Source: Brenneria populi
GTDB taxonomy: Bacteria; Pseudomonadota; Gammaproteobacteria; Enterobacterales; Enterobacteriaceae
Assembly: GCF_036016195.1 (NCBI RefSeq)
Contig: NZ_JAYWTM010000001.1
Span: 124,001 to 188,000 of the forward strand
Direction of reading: 5' to 3'
DNA length: 64,000 nucleotides
Shown: in pieces, positions 44,155 through 53,000 of the stretch
Layout: every line of letters begins with the position of its first letter
Numbering within the stretch: the stretch's first letter is position 1
Translations under genes and position numbers: made by a program
The notes under the pieces: model-generated
The model's input: only the letters and a program-made list of their open reading frames with translations
The model's database searches: none
Told to the model about the DNA's origin: nothing

Positions 44155-44444
44155 ATCCGGTTTTACGCCGTATCGGTCTATAGCGCGCCGCCGGGCGTTA
44201 TTCAGAACAAAATATCGTTTCATTAGTGATTCTCGTTAAGATAATTCTCAATTTGTATTTTTATGTTATGAAAATAACATATTTGGTTCATAAGTCTTAT
44301 TGCGGGAACCGTGAACATTGTGCAGACTTCCTTCTGTTTATTGGCGGCGTGGGACGTCGCCTGTTCTGAAGACAAACCTTCAGATAAACCTGCGGATTCA
44401 TCGCGGTAGACGCGATGCGTAGCAATATATTCGGGAGGTATCCT
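44155..44444. other. Upstream region of ycfJ with an AT palindrome
   Basis: About 290 bases without a gene. It includes the palindrome TATGTTATGAAAATAACATA (44262-44281), about 165 bases before the start codon, which could be an operator. Confidence 0.4.
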
Positions 44445-44984
44445 GTGAACAAATCAATGTTAGCGGGTGTGGGTATTGGCGTAGCCGCGGCCTTAGGGGT
44501 TGCGGCGGTGGCGAATATGGATGTTTTTTCATCCAGGCCGCAGTTTGCTCAGGTGCTGACGGCGACGCCGATCAAAGAGACGGTTAAAACGCCTCGCCAG
44601 GAGTGCCGTAACGTGACGACCACGCATCGGCGCCCGGTTCAGGACGAGCATAAAATAGCGGGCTCGGTGCTGGGCGCGGTGGCCGGCGGCGTATTGGGGC
44701 ATCAGTTCGGCGGCGGTCGCGGTCAGGACGTGGCGACGGTGGCGGGCGCCCTGGCCGGCGGCTATGCCGGCAACAAAGTGCAGGGCAGTATGCAGGAGAA
44801 CGACACTTACACCACGACGCAGCAGCGCTGCCAAACGGTGTATGACAAGTCGCAAAAAGTGTTGGGTTACGACGTCACTTATAAGATCGGCGATCAGCAG
44901 GGGAAAATTCGGATGGACCGCGATCCTGGCACGCAGATTCCGCTCGATAAGAACGGTCAGTTAATCCTTAACCAACGGACCTGA
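44445..44984 (+). CDS. ycfJ: Glycine-zipper 2TM protein YcfJ
   Basis: 179 residues from the GTG at 44445 behind GGGAGG. N-terminal hydrophobic segment (LAGVGIGVAAALGVAAVANM), then the conserved CRNVTTTHRRPVQDEHKIAG block, a glycine-zipper membrane segment (SVLGAVAGGVLGHQFGGGRG) and a C-terminal domain with YDVTYKIGDQQGKIRMDRDP. An envelope protein of unknown role, nearly identical to E. coli YcfJ. Confidence 0.95.
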   Translation: MNKSMLAGVGIGVAAALGVAAVANMDVFSSRPQFAQVLTATPIKETVKTPRQECRNVTTTHRRPVQDEHKIAGSVLGAVAGGVLGHQFGGGRGQDVATVAGALAGGYAGNKVQGSMQENDTYTTTQQRCQTVYDKSQKVLGYDVTYKIGDQQGKIRMDRDPGTQIPLDKNGQLILNQRT

Positions 44985-45013
44985 TGCGTTGCCATCAGCG
45001 CGGCTCTTCTCTA

Positions 45014-45047
45014 CGTTGCCCAGAAATGACGATTCTCCTGGGCAACG
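45014..45047. terminator. Hairpin between convergent ycfJ and the GltI-like gene
   Basis: Arms CGTTGCCCAG (45014-45023) and CTGGGCAACG (45038-45047) around a 14-nt loop. No strong T run, so it is a weak or bidirectional terminator candidate. Confidence 0.5.
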
Positions 45048-45089
45048 CCCTTGGCGCCGTCCTGCGCCGTTTTTCCAGCGTAAATCCGG

Positions 45090-46199
45090 TTATAAAATAC
45101 GATCGTTCGGCGTTTTAAACAGCGCCTTTATATCGTCGGACATGACGAAGCTCATATTGATGTTTTTGGGCGGGATCGGCTGGGTAAACCAACGCTGATA
45201 CCATTTTTCCGCCGCGCCGCTCGTCTGCGCCCGGGCGATGGTGTCGTCCATCAGCCGCTTAAATTCGGGGTCGTTTTTACGCAGCATGCAGCCATAGGCT
45301 TCATGAGACTGCGGACTGCCCACGATATCCCACAGCTGCGGCTTCTTCGCCTTGGCGCGTTCACCGGCCAGCAGCGGATCGTCCATATAGAAGGCGACCG
45401 CGCGTCCGCTCTCCAGCGTGCGGAATGCATCGCTGTGGTCTTTGGCGGAAATGATGCGCATTTTCATTTTATTTTTATCATTCAGCTGGTTAAGCAAAAT
45501 TTCGTTGGTGGTGCCGGCGGTGGTGACCACCGGTTTTCCCGCCAGATCCTGGAAATCTTTGATGCCGCCGTCTTTTTTGACCAATAGGCGCCCGCCGACG
45601 ATAAAAATAGAGTTGGAGAAGGCGACCTGCTGCTGGCGTTCGGCGTTATTGGTGGTGGAGCCGCATTCGAAATCAATGGTGCCGTTTTGCAAGAGAGGAA
45701 TGCGCGTCTGTGAGGTAATCGGGATCATTTTCACCGTCAGGTCGGGCATCGCCAACTGTTTTTTCACCGCGTCGACAATGGCGTTCGAATACTCCTGCGA
45801 ATAGCCGACCACCTGCTGGTGGTTGTCGTAATAGGAGAAGGGAACGGAGGATTCGCGGTGTCCGACCACGATAGTGCCGGTCTCTTTGATTTTTTTGAGC
45901 GTCTCAGCCTGAGGCGCGACGCCGGCTGAACCGGTATCCGCGGCGTTGACCGTATTGCAGGCGAGCCCAGCCAGCAGCAAAGAGACCAGTATCTGAGTTT
46001 GTTGACCACCCCGCCTGGCGGATCGAGATACGCGGGGCGACCGCGAGGGGGAGATGTCCCTGCGGGAATCGCTCTCCGGGTTTCCCCTACAAAAACGCGC
46101 GCGTTTTTGAACGCCGCTGCGGCGGCCTGAAGGGCTAGCCCCGTCAACGGGGCGAGTAATATTTAACTTTTCCAGCAGGCTGCGTGTCTGTTTTTTCAT
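45090..46199 (-). CDS. Glutamate/aspartate-binding protein (GltI-like) with a repeat-derived insert in the signal region
   Basis: 369 residues from the ATG at 46199 (behind GGAG). The mature domain follows E. coli GltI closely: IVVGHRESSVPFSYYDN, FECGSTTNNAERQQQVAFS, MRIISAKDHSDAFRTLESGR and EAYGCMLRKNDPEF. It should bind glutamate/aspartate in the periplasm for an ABC importer, but no permease or ATPase gene is next to it. The N-terminus is odd: MKKQTRSLLEKLNIT is followed by about 54 arginine- and serine-rich residues before the hydrophobic ILVSLLLAGLACNTVNAA. Those residues are encoded by a copy of the dispersed repeat, in frame and without a usable internal start. Export may be impaired. 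A sigma-54 promoter and NtrC site lie upstream. Confidence 0.85.
   Translation of the reverse strand: MKKQTRSLLEKLNITRPVDGASPSGRRSGVQKRARFCRGNPESDSRRDISPSRSPRVSRSARRGGQQTQILVSLLLAGLACNTVNAADTGSAGVAPQAETLKKIKETGTIVVGHRESSVPFSYYDNHQQVVGYSQEYSNAIVDAVKKQLAMPDLTVKMIPITSQTRIPLLQNGTIDFECGSTTNNAERQQQVAFSNSIFIVGGRLLVKKDGGIKDFQDLAGKPVVTTAGTTNEILLNQLNDKNKMKMRIISAKDHSDAFRTLESGRAVAFYMDDPLLAGERAKAKKPQLWDIVGSPQSHEAYGCMLRKNDPEFKRLMDDTIARAQTSGAAEKWYQRWFTQPIPPKNINMSFVMSDDIKALFKTPNDRIL
46030..46165. repeat. Terminator-like repeat family, copy 6, inside a coding region
   Basis: Read on the minus strand it contains CCCTTCAGGCCGCCGCAGCG, then GCGTTCAAAAACGCGCGCGT and a T run. The hairpin AAAAACGC (46091-46098) with GCGTTTTT (46101-46108) is intact. 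A second GC-rich part extends towards 46030. Everything is in frame with the surrounding GltI-like gene. Confidence 0.75.
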
Positions 46200-46276
46200 C
46201 AAGATGCTCCGTTTGCATATGCGGACCCTAGCGGCGGCGAGCGACGCTACGGCGAAAATGTTCGTTATTAAGATTA

Positions 46277-46292
46277 AGCAATATTGATGCCA
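46277..46292 (-). promoter_or_regulatory. Sigma-54 promoter of the GltI-like gene
   Basis: On the minus strand TGGCATCAATATTGCT fits TGGCAC-N5-TTGC(A/T), with the essential GG and GC exactly 10 bases apart. The predicted start of transcription is near 46265, giving a leader of about 65 bases. Confidence 0.78.
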
Positions 46293-46419
46293 TCCGCGAA
46301 CCTCGTGACCGGCGGCTTACGAGGGATAAATGACAAGCGTCGCGGTGTGGGCGCGACCGCGATCTTAGCGAAAATGGGGCGCGGCGGGCGGCGGAAGGCG
46401 AAAAGGGAGGGCGGTAATA

Positions 46420-46436
46420 TGCACCATACTGGTGCG
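46420..46436. promoter_or_regulatory. NtrC (GlnG) enhancer site
   Basis: TGCACCATACTGGTGCG matches the NtrC consensus TGCACCA-N3-TGGTGCA except at the last base. Its centre lies about 163 bases upstream of the predicted sigma-54 start, within the normal range for an enhancer. Nitrogen control of an amino-acid-binding protein makes sense. Confidence 0.8.
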
Positions 46437-46560
46437 ACGAAGCGCTTTAGCCGCGGATGGCGGGCATATCCGGCGCGATAAACCGCGCCGGAGTGAATGG
46501 CTTCAGCGGAATGGCAGGGGGCGTTCCCGACCGGGTAGCGTCGCCCGGCATAAAGGGGCG

Positions 46561-47913
46561 TCAGTCGCGGAATAACACTTCCGCCCAGCGCGCCAGGCCG
46601 GCGGTGACGGAGCCGAAATCATTGCCGCCGGTGATGGGAATGCCCGGCAGCAGCTGCGCTATCGCCTGGCGCAGCAGCGGGGAGCGGGCGCTGCCGCCGG
46701 TCAGGTAGATCGCGTCGGGACGGGTTTCGCTGGCCTGCAGCGCCAGCTCGATTTGTTGCTGAATCCGCAGCACCGGCTGCTCTATCGCCGCCTTCAGTTC
46801 GCTATTGCTGACGGCGGCCGTCAGGCCGGGTTCGACGAAGTGCAGATCGGCGGCGGCGAGCGTCTCATCGGACAGCGTGATTTTGCACGTCTCCGCCAAC
46901 TGCACCAGGCGATAGCCTAAGCGCTGGCGCCAGACGGTCAGCAGACGTTTTACCGCATCGGGCTGGCGGGCGTCGCGTATCATTTCATCGATCAGGGTAC
47001 GGCACGCCGCGCTGTAAAACTCTTTCTGCGCCGGAATGTCGTTAATCGCCACCGCATTCCACCAGGGCTGGCTGGGCAGCGTGATGCCTTTCTCCGTCAT
47101 GCCGTTCATCCCCAGCGCCGGCATCAACCGTTTGAAGGCCAGAATAATATCCAGATCGTTGCCGCCGACCCGGCAGCCGCTGTGCCCCAGCAGGCTTTGC
47201 TGGCGTTCGCGCCGATGGCGCCACTCCGGCCCCATCAGCAGCATCGAGCAGTCGGTGGTGCCGCCGCCGATATCGACCACCAGCACGCGGGTTTCTTTAC
47301 TGAGCGTCGCTTCGAAATCCAGGCCGGCGGCAACCGGTTCGAACTGAAAGGCGACGCGCCGGAAACCGGCGCGCTCCGCGGCTCGTTCCAGAATGCCCTG
47401 CGCCTGCCGGTTGGTCTCTTCGCCGCCGACGCTTTGGAAATTAATGGGGCGGCCGATAACCGCCCGCGTGACGGCGCGCCCCAGCTGCCGCTCGGCCTGC
47501 TCGCGGATATGCAGCATCATGGCGCAGACCAGATCCTCAAACAGCGCGATCTGCTGGGGCTGAAGGCCGCCCGCGCCGAGAAAGGATTTGGGCGACTTAA
47601 CGAACCAGGTCTCTTCCGGGTCGGCGATATACTGCCGCAGGGCGTGGCGTCCGAACTTCACGCTGTCGGCGTGAACGCGGATATCTTCGTCGCGGTTATA
47701 GCTGATGGAGCGGCGCAGCAATAGCGCGCTTTCCCCCGCGGACGCGACCTGATGATGGCGCCACAGCCATTCGCTGACCGCTTCGCGTACCGGAGCGCAG
47801 AGCAGGGAAGATAAATACGGCGAGTCGTTTTCCAATGGCACCAGCCGCGGGACGCCGGCGTTCATTACTGCGATGGAGCAGTTGGCCGTGCCATAGTCAA
47901 AACCGATAAACAT
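46561..47913 (-). CDS. yegD: Hsp70-family protein YegD
   Basis: 450 residues. The actin-like ATPase fold of Hsp70 is present: MFIGFDYGTANCSIAVMNAG (phosphate 1), LVVDIGGGTTDCSMLLMG (phosphate 2) and YLTGGSARSPLLRQAI (adenosine site). The usual substrate-binding domain of DnaK is absent, as in E. coli YegD. Its clients are unknown. In E. coli yegD sits elsewhere; here it is between the GltI-like gene and treA on the same strand, without evident co-transcription (the gap to treA is 166 bases). Confidence 0.95.
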   Translation of the reverse strand: MFIGFDYGTANCSIAVMNAGVPRLVPLENDSPYLSSLLCAPVREAVSEWLWRHHQVASAGESALLLRRSISYNRDEDIRVHADSVKFGRHALRQYIADPEETWFVKSPKSFLGAGGLQPQQIALFEDLVCAMMLHIREQAERQLGRAVTRAVIGRPINFQSVGGEETNRQAQGILERAAERAGFRRVAFQFEPVAAGLDFEATLSKETRVLVVDIGGGTTDCSMLLMGPEWRHRRERQQSLLGHSGCRVGGNDLDIILAFKRLMPALGMNGMTEKGITLPSQPWWNAVAINDIPAQKEFYSAACRTLIDEMIRDARQPDAVKRLLTVWRQRLGYRLVQLAETCKITLSDETLAAADLHFVEPGLTAAVSNSELKAAIEQPVLRIQQQIELALQASETRPDAIYLTGGSARSPLLRQAIAQLLPGIPITGGNDFGSVTAGLARWAEVLFRD

Positions 47914-48079
47914 CCTGAATTCCCCACGCCATGAAAAAAGGTTGGGGACTTTACTGCGTTAATCCCCGGGTTGTAAAGCAGGATGTGTTTATTCGTTATA
48001 CTTCAGGCTGCATGCGCGTCGCTTTTCCTCTCGAAAGGTATAACGGGCGCGGGATTTCGCCGCCCGAGCGGCGATGCGC

Positions 48080-49738
48080 TCACCGCGCGGGGACGTGTTC
48101 GGCGCGCCGACAGGCCGCCACGTCGGCGCAATAGCGCGCCATCAGCTTCAGCGTGACGCCGTTGGTCCAGCCGAAGCCGTCCTGTAGCGCATATTCGCCG
48201 CCGCCGCCGCCGCTGCCGAATCCAGGGCCTTCCACCACATATTTCTCCACCAGCTTATGCTCGGCGTCATACAGCGTTTGCACGTTGCTGAGAAAACGGC
48301 TTCCGATGGCCTGCGCCAGCGCCTCCTGGCCGTAGCGGCTAAAGCCCGCGACGGCGACCCATTGCAGCGGCGCCCAGCCGTTCGGCGCGTCCCACTGCTG
48401 ATCCGTATTGATGGTGGTGGTGGCCAGTCCGCCTTCCTTAAGCAGCTGCTTGCGCACCGCCTCGCCGGTAGACGCCGCCCGATCGCGCGGCGCGATATCG
48501 ACGTACAGCGGGAACGCCGCGGCGGCGGTGATCGACGGCGTTACCGCCTTCTGCCGCCAGTCATAGTCGCTATAGTAGCCGCCGCGTTCATGCCACAGAT
48601 AGCGATTGACGGCCCGCTTGCGCGCATCGGCGGCGTGCCGGAACCGCTGCGCCGCCTGAGGATCTCCGGCCGCCTCGGCGCCGTGCGCCAGCGTTTGCTC
48701 CAGATGAAACAGCAGCGAATTCAGATCTACCGGAATAATATCGGTGGTATGGATGCTGGACAGATCCTGCGGATCGCGCAGCCAGCGGGAGCTGAAATCC
48801 CAGCCAGACGCGGCGCCAGCGCGCAAATCGCGATAAACCTCGCTTGCCGGGCGATCGGTCGCTTTGGACGCCGTCGTCATATCCTCCATATAGGATTCGG
48901 GACGCGGCGTATCGCGCTCATCCCAGTAGCGGTTCAGCACGCTGCCGTCATCAAGACGCGCCGCGCGATCGCGGGCTTGCCCGTTCGGCAACCCTACGCT
49001 GCCGCGCATCCAGTAGTAATACTCTTTTTTCAACTGCGGCAGATAGCGGGCGTAGACCTCTTCTCCTTCATGCTGCGCCAGCAGTTCCACCATAAACGAG
49101 AAGAAGGGCGGCTGCGAACGGCTGAGATAGTAGGTGCGGTTGCCGTTGGGAATATGGCCGTAGCTGTCGATTTCGTGGGCGAAGTTATCGGTCATATTTC
49201 GCACCAGCGTCCAGTCGCCGCTTTCCGCCAGTCCCAGCATGGTGAAATAGCTGTCCCAGTAGTAAATCTCGCGAAACCGTCCGCCGGGCACCACATAACC
49301 GTAGGGCAGCGGCAGCAGCGAGTCGTACGGTTTCGCCCGCGGGGCGGCGCGCGTCAGCACGCGCCACAGGCCGTCGATATGCTGGCGTAAGGTTTGCCCG
49401 GCCGGCGGCACATAGGCTTTGCCGTCTTGCGGCAGGGTAAAATGGCTGGCGACGAAGCCGGGAAAATCGAAATCGGGCGCGTTTTTCTGTCGCGCGTAAC
49501 GCGCAAGGATAACGGCCGGATCCTGTTTGGGCACGGCGTCGGCAAAGGTTTTCTGATCGGGGAATAGCCGCGCTTGCTGCACGTCGCTAAACAGCGGTCC
49601 CAGTAGCACATCGGGCGGCAGGGGCGGCGCGCCGGCTGGGTCGGGATGGCCGGTCGCCGCAAAGGGCATGACCAGGCTTAACGCCAGAATAAGGGGCGGC
49701 AGCGGCGTTTTTATGCCACGCGGAAAAGCGGAAATCAT
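48080..49738 (-). CDS. treA: Periplasmic trehalase TreA
   Basis: 552 residues (E. coli 565). Signal peptide of about 30 residues ending before HPDPAG. GH37 signatures are PGGRFREIYYWDSYFTMLGL and QWDAPNGWAPLQWV; the GGGGGEY loop near the C-terminus is also typical. It splits trehalose to two glucose in the periplasm, feeding PtsG, and is osmotically induced in E. coli. The C-terminus is shorter than in E. coli, lacking the proline/threonine-rich tail. Confidence 0.97.
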   Translation of the reverse strand: MISAFPRGIKTPLPPLILALSLVMPFAATGHPDPAGAPPLPPDVLLGPLFSDVQQARLFPDQKTFADAVPKQDPAVILARYARQKNAPDFDFPGFVASHFTLPQDGKAYVPPAGQTLRQHIDGLWRVLTRAAPRAKPYDSLLPLPYGYVVPGGRFREIYYWDSYFTMLGLAESGDWTLVRNMTDNFAHEIDSYGHIPNGNRTYYLSRSQPPFFSFMVELLAQHEGEEVYARYLPQLKKEYYYWMRGSVGLPNGQARDRAARLDDGSVLNRYWDERDTPRPESYMEDMTTASKATDRPASEVYRDLRAGAASGWDFSSRWLRDPQDLSSIHTTDIIPVDLNSLLFHLEQTLAHGAEAAGDPQAAQRFRHAADARKRAVNRYLWHERGGYYSDYDWRQKAVTPSITAAAAFPLYVDIAPRDRAASTGEAVRKQLLKEGGLATTTINTDQQWDAPNGWAPLQWVAVAGFSRYGQEALAQAIGSRFLSNVQTLYDAEHKLVEKYVVEGPGFGSGGGGGEYALQDGFGWTNGVTLKLMARYCADVAACRRAEHVPAR

Positions 49739-50097
49739 GCGCGAATCTCCTCGCTGATGGACGGCGCCGAGGAGCGGTGCATTCGGCGCCCCGGCCTGAC
49801 CGTGAAAGGCATGTGCCGAATACCTAAGCGTAGTCCGTCAGCGGCGGCGATCGTCCGTAACGGCGGAAAAGTGAGGCGCCGATCAAATTTTTTGCGCGCA
49901 GGCGGTTGATAAAACTATCGCCGCGCATCGGAGTTCGTTGGAAAAATCAAACAACACGCTGTTGTTTCAGACCGTTGACAACGTGGTCATTTACCGTCCA
50001 CTGCCCAATTCGTCATTCCTGCGCAGGCAGGAATCTTTCTGATATCAACGCATTATCTGAATAACAGATCCTCGCCTGCGCGGGGATAGCGGCGGGT
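49739..50097. other. Intergenic region treA/mfd with a palindromic repeat
   Basis: About 360 bases without a gene. The part nearest treA should hold its promoter. At 50015-50034 there is a hairpin ATTCCTGC/GCAGGAAT within CGTCATTCCTGCGCAGGCAG, a sequence type dispersed in many bacterial genomes, and a related GC-rich end (CGCCTGCGCGGGGATAGCG) follows at about 50073-50092 close to the mfd stop. Confidence 0.5.
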
Positions 50098-53000
50098 TTA
50101 CGCCGCCAGCGTATGCTGCGCCATATTGCCTAACAGGGTATGGATAAACTCGATACGCTGCGGGCGGGAACTTAAGTCCTTGATGAATTTCAGGCGCGTC
50201 GGTCCGTCCAGGCGGTAAACGCCGGGGTTATGCTGAAGCAGCCCGATCAGGTGGGTCGGATCGACGCGGTTCTGCTCGCTGAACTCGATAAACCCGCCTT
50301 TTTCATGGCCCTCGATGCGTTTTATGCCCAACTGCTGGGCCTGCTGACGCAGTTCGGCCACCTGCAGCAGATAGCGGGCGGCGTCCGGCAGCAGCCCGAA
50401 GCGGTCGATGAGCTCCACCTTAAGCTCTTCCAGTTCGTGCGCTTGTCTGGCGCTGGCGATGCGTTTGTAGAAAGAGAGCCGGGTATTGACGTCGGGAATA
50501 AACTCTTCCGGCAGCAGCGCGGGCAGGCGCAGTTCCACTTCCGTCTGGCTGCTGATCAGATCTTCCAGCGAGGGTTCGCGCCCTGCCTTCAGCGCTTCGA
50601 CGGCGCTTTCCAGCAATTCCATATACAGCGAGAAGCCCACGCTGGTCATCTGTCCGCTCTGGTCTTCGCCCAGCAGTTCGCCGGCGCCGCGAATTTCCAG
50701 ATCGTGGGTGGCGAGCGCAAAGCCCGCGCCCAAATCCTCCAGCGAGGCGATGGCTTCCAGCCGTTTATGCGCGTCGCCGCTCATCGCTTTGGGATTCGGC
50801 GTCAGCAGATAGGCGTAGGCCTGATGGTGCGAACGTCCGACGCGGCCGCGCAACTGGTGCAGCTGCGCCAGCCCGAAATGGTCGGCGCGTTCGATGATGA
50901 TGGTATTGGCGCTGGGAATATCGATGCCGGTTTCGATAATGGTGGTGCACACCAGTACGTTGAAACGCTGGTGATGGAAATCATTCATCACCCGTTCCAG
51001 ATCGCGCTCGCGCATCTGGCCGTGGCCGATGGTCATCCGCGCCTCGGGCACCAGTTCGGCGAGCCGCTGAGTGGCTTTCTCAATATTCTCCACATCGTTG
51101 TAGAGATAGTAAACCTGACCGCCGCGCAGAATTTCGCGCAGGATGGCCTCGCGCACCACCAGATCGTCATATTCCCGCACAAAGGTTTTCACCGCCAGAC
51201 GGCGGGCGGGCGGCGTGGCGATAATCGACAGATCGCGCATGCCGCTCATCGCCATATTCAGCGTACGCGGGATCGGCGTAGCGGTCAGCGTGAGGATATC
51301 CACATTGGCGCGCATGGCTTTGATCCGCTCTTTATGACGCACGCCGAAGCGGTGCTCTTCGTCCACAATCAGCAGACCCAAATCGCGCCAGCGCACATCG
51401 CTTTGCAGCAGCTTGTGCGTGCCGATAAGAATATCGATCTTGCCTTCTCGGGTTTCTTCCATGATTTGCGTCTGCTCGCGGGCGCTGCGAAAGCGGGAGA
51501 GCATGCCGATTTTGATCGGCCAGTTGGCGAAGCGGTCGCGGAAGTTGTCGTAATGCTGCTGGGCCAGCAGGGTGGTGGGAACCAGCACCGCCACCTGCTT
51601 ATGGTTCTCTACCGCCAGGAAGGCGGCGCGCATGGCGACCTCGGTTTTACCGAAGCCGACGTCGCCGCACACCAGTCGATCCATCGCCAGCGGCTGACAC
51701 ATATCGCTGAGTACGGCGTTGATCGCCTGGGCCTGGTCGGGCGTGGTTTCAAACGGAAAGCTGGCGCAGAAATGCTGATACTGCTCTTTGTCGTGCTTGA
51801 AAGCAAAGCCGCTTTTCGCGGCGCGCTGCGCATAAACGTCCAGCAGCTCGGCCGCCACATCGCGCACCTTCTCGGCGGCTTTCTGCCGCGCGCGCGACCA
51901 GGCGTCGCCCCCCAGCTTGTGCAGCGGGGCGCTTTCGTCCGCGCCGCCGGCATAACGGCTGATCAGGTGCAGGGAAGAGACCGGCACGTAAAGCTTATCT
52001 TCTCCGGCGTAGGTTAGAATCAGATACTCGGCCTTGATGCCGCCCGCCTCCAGCGTGGTTAGGCCGGCGTAGCGGCCGACGCCGTGCTCAAGGTGCACCA
52101 CCGGCTGGCCTGGACGCAGCTCCGCCAGGTTGCGGATCAGCGTATCGGTGTTGATCGCGCGCCGATTATCCTGCCGCCGCCGGCTGACGCGCTCGCCCAA
52201 CAGGTCGCTTTCGCAAATCAGCGCCCGCTGGCGCAGGGTATCGATAAAACCGTGTTCGCTGGCGCCGATAGTCAGGTAGGCGCCGCGTTTTTGCGCCTGA
52301 TCCAGGCGGCCGATCGGCGTGGGCTGCAGCTTGATGCTCGCCAGCAGCTCTTGCAGCGTTTCGCGTCGGCCTTCGCTTTCGACGGAGAAAATAATCTGAC
52401 CGTCAAACTGTTCGATAAAACGGCGCAGGGGATCCAGCGGCGATTTCAACTGGTGTTGAACGGCCAGATCGGGCAAGGACCGGTAGCCCAGATTATGGTT
52501 GGCGGCCTTGTCCGGCAGGGTGTCGGCGCGCAGCTGGACGCGCGGCCACGCCTTCAGCTCGGAGAACAGGCCGTCGACGCGCAGCCATAACGCTTCCGGC
52601 GGCAGCAGCGGACGCATGGGGTCGACCCGCCGGCTTTCGAAACGCTGCTGAATATCCTGCCAGAAACGTTCGGCGCCCTGTTCTATATCGCCGGTATTCA
52701 CCACCAGCGTGTGCTCGGGGAAGTAGCTGAACAGCGACGGCAGCGGCCGATCGAAAAACAGCGGCTGCCAGTATTCAATGCCCGCGGGCCAGGCGCTTTT
52801 GCTCACCTGCTGGTACAGGTGCTCCGCGTCCCGGCGCACCTCAAAGCGTTCGCGCCACTGGCTGCGGAACAGCTCAATGGCGTTTTTGTCGGTGGGAAAC
52901 TCGTGGGCGGGCAGCAAATTGATCAGCGGCACTTCGTTCAACGTCCGCTGGGTGTCCACATCAAACAGCCGCAGGCTATCGATTTCATCGTCAAAAAAAT

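Noticed and set aside
46284..46481. A 65-codon plus-strand frame upstream of the GltI-like gene
   Set aside because: It overlaps the sigma-54 promoter and NtrC site and shows no protein family features.
48257..49390. A 377-codon plus-strand open frame inside treA
   Set aside because: A shadow of the trehalase gene; arginine-rich, no family resemblance.
50230..52017. A 595-codon open frame on the plus strand
   Set aside because: It lies wholly inside mfd on the opposite strand, is rich in alanine, glutamine and histidine as expected for a mirror frame of GC-rich coding DNA, and has no ribosome site.
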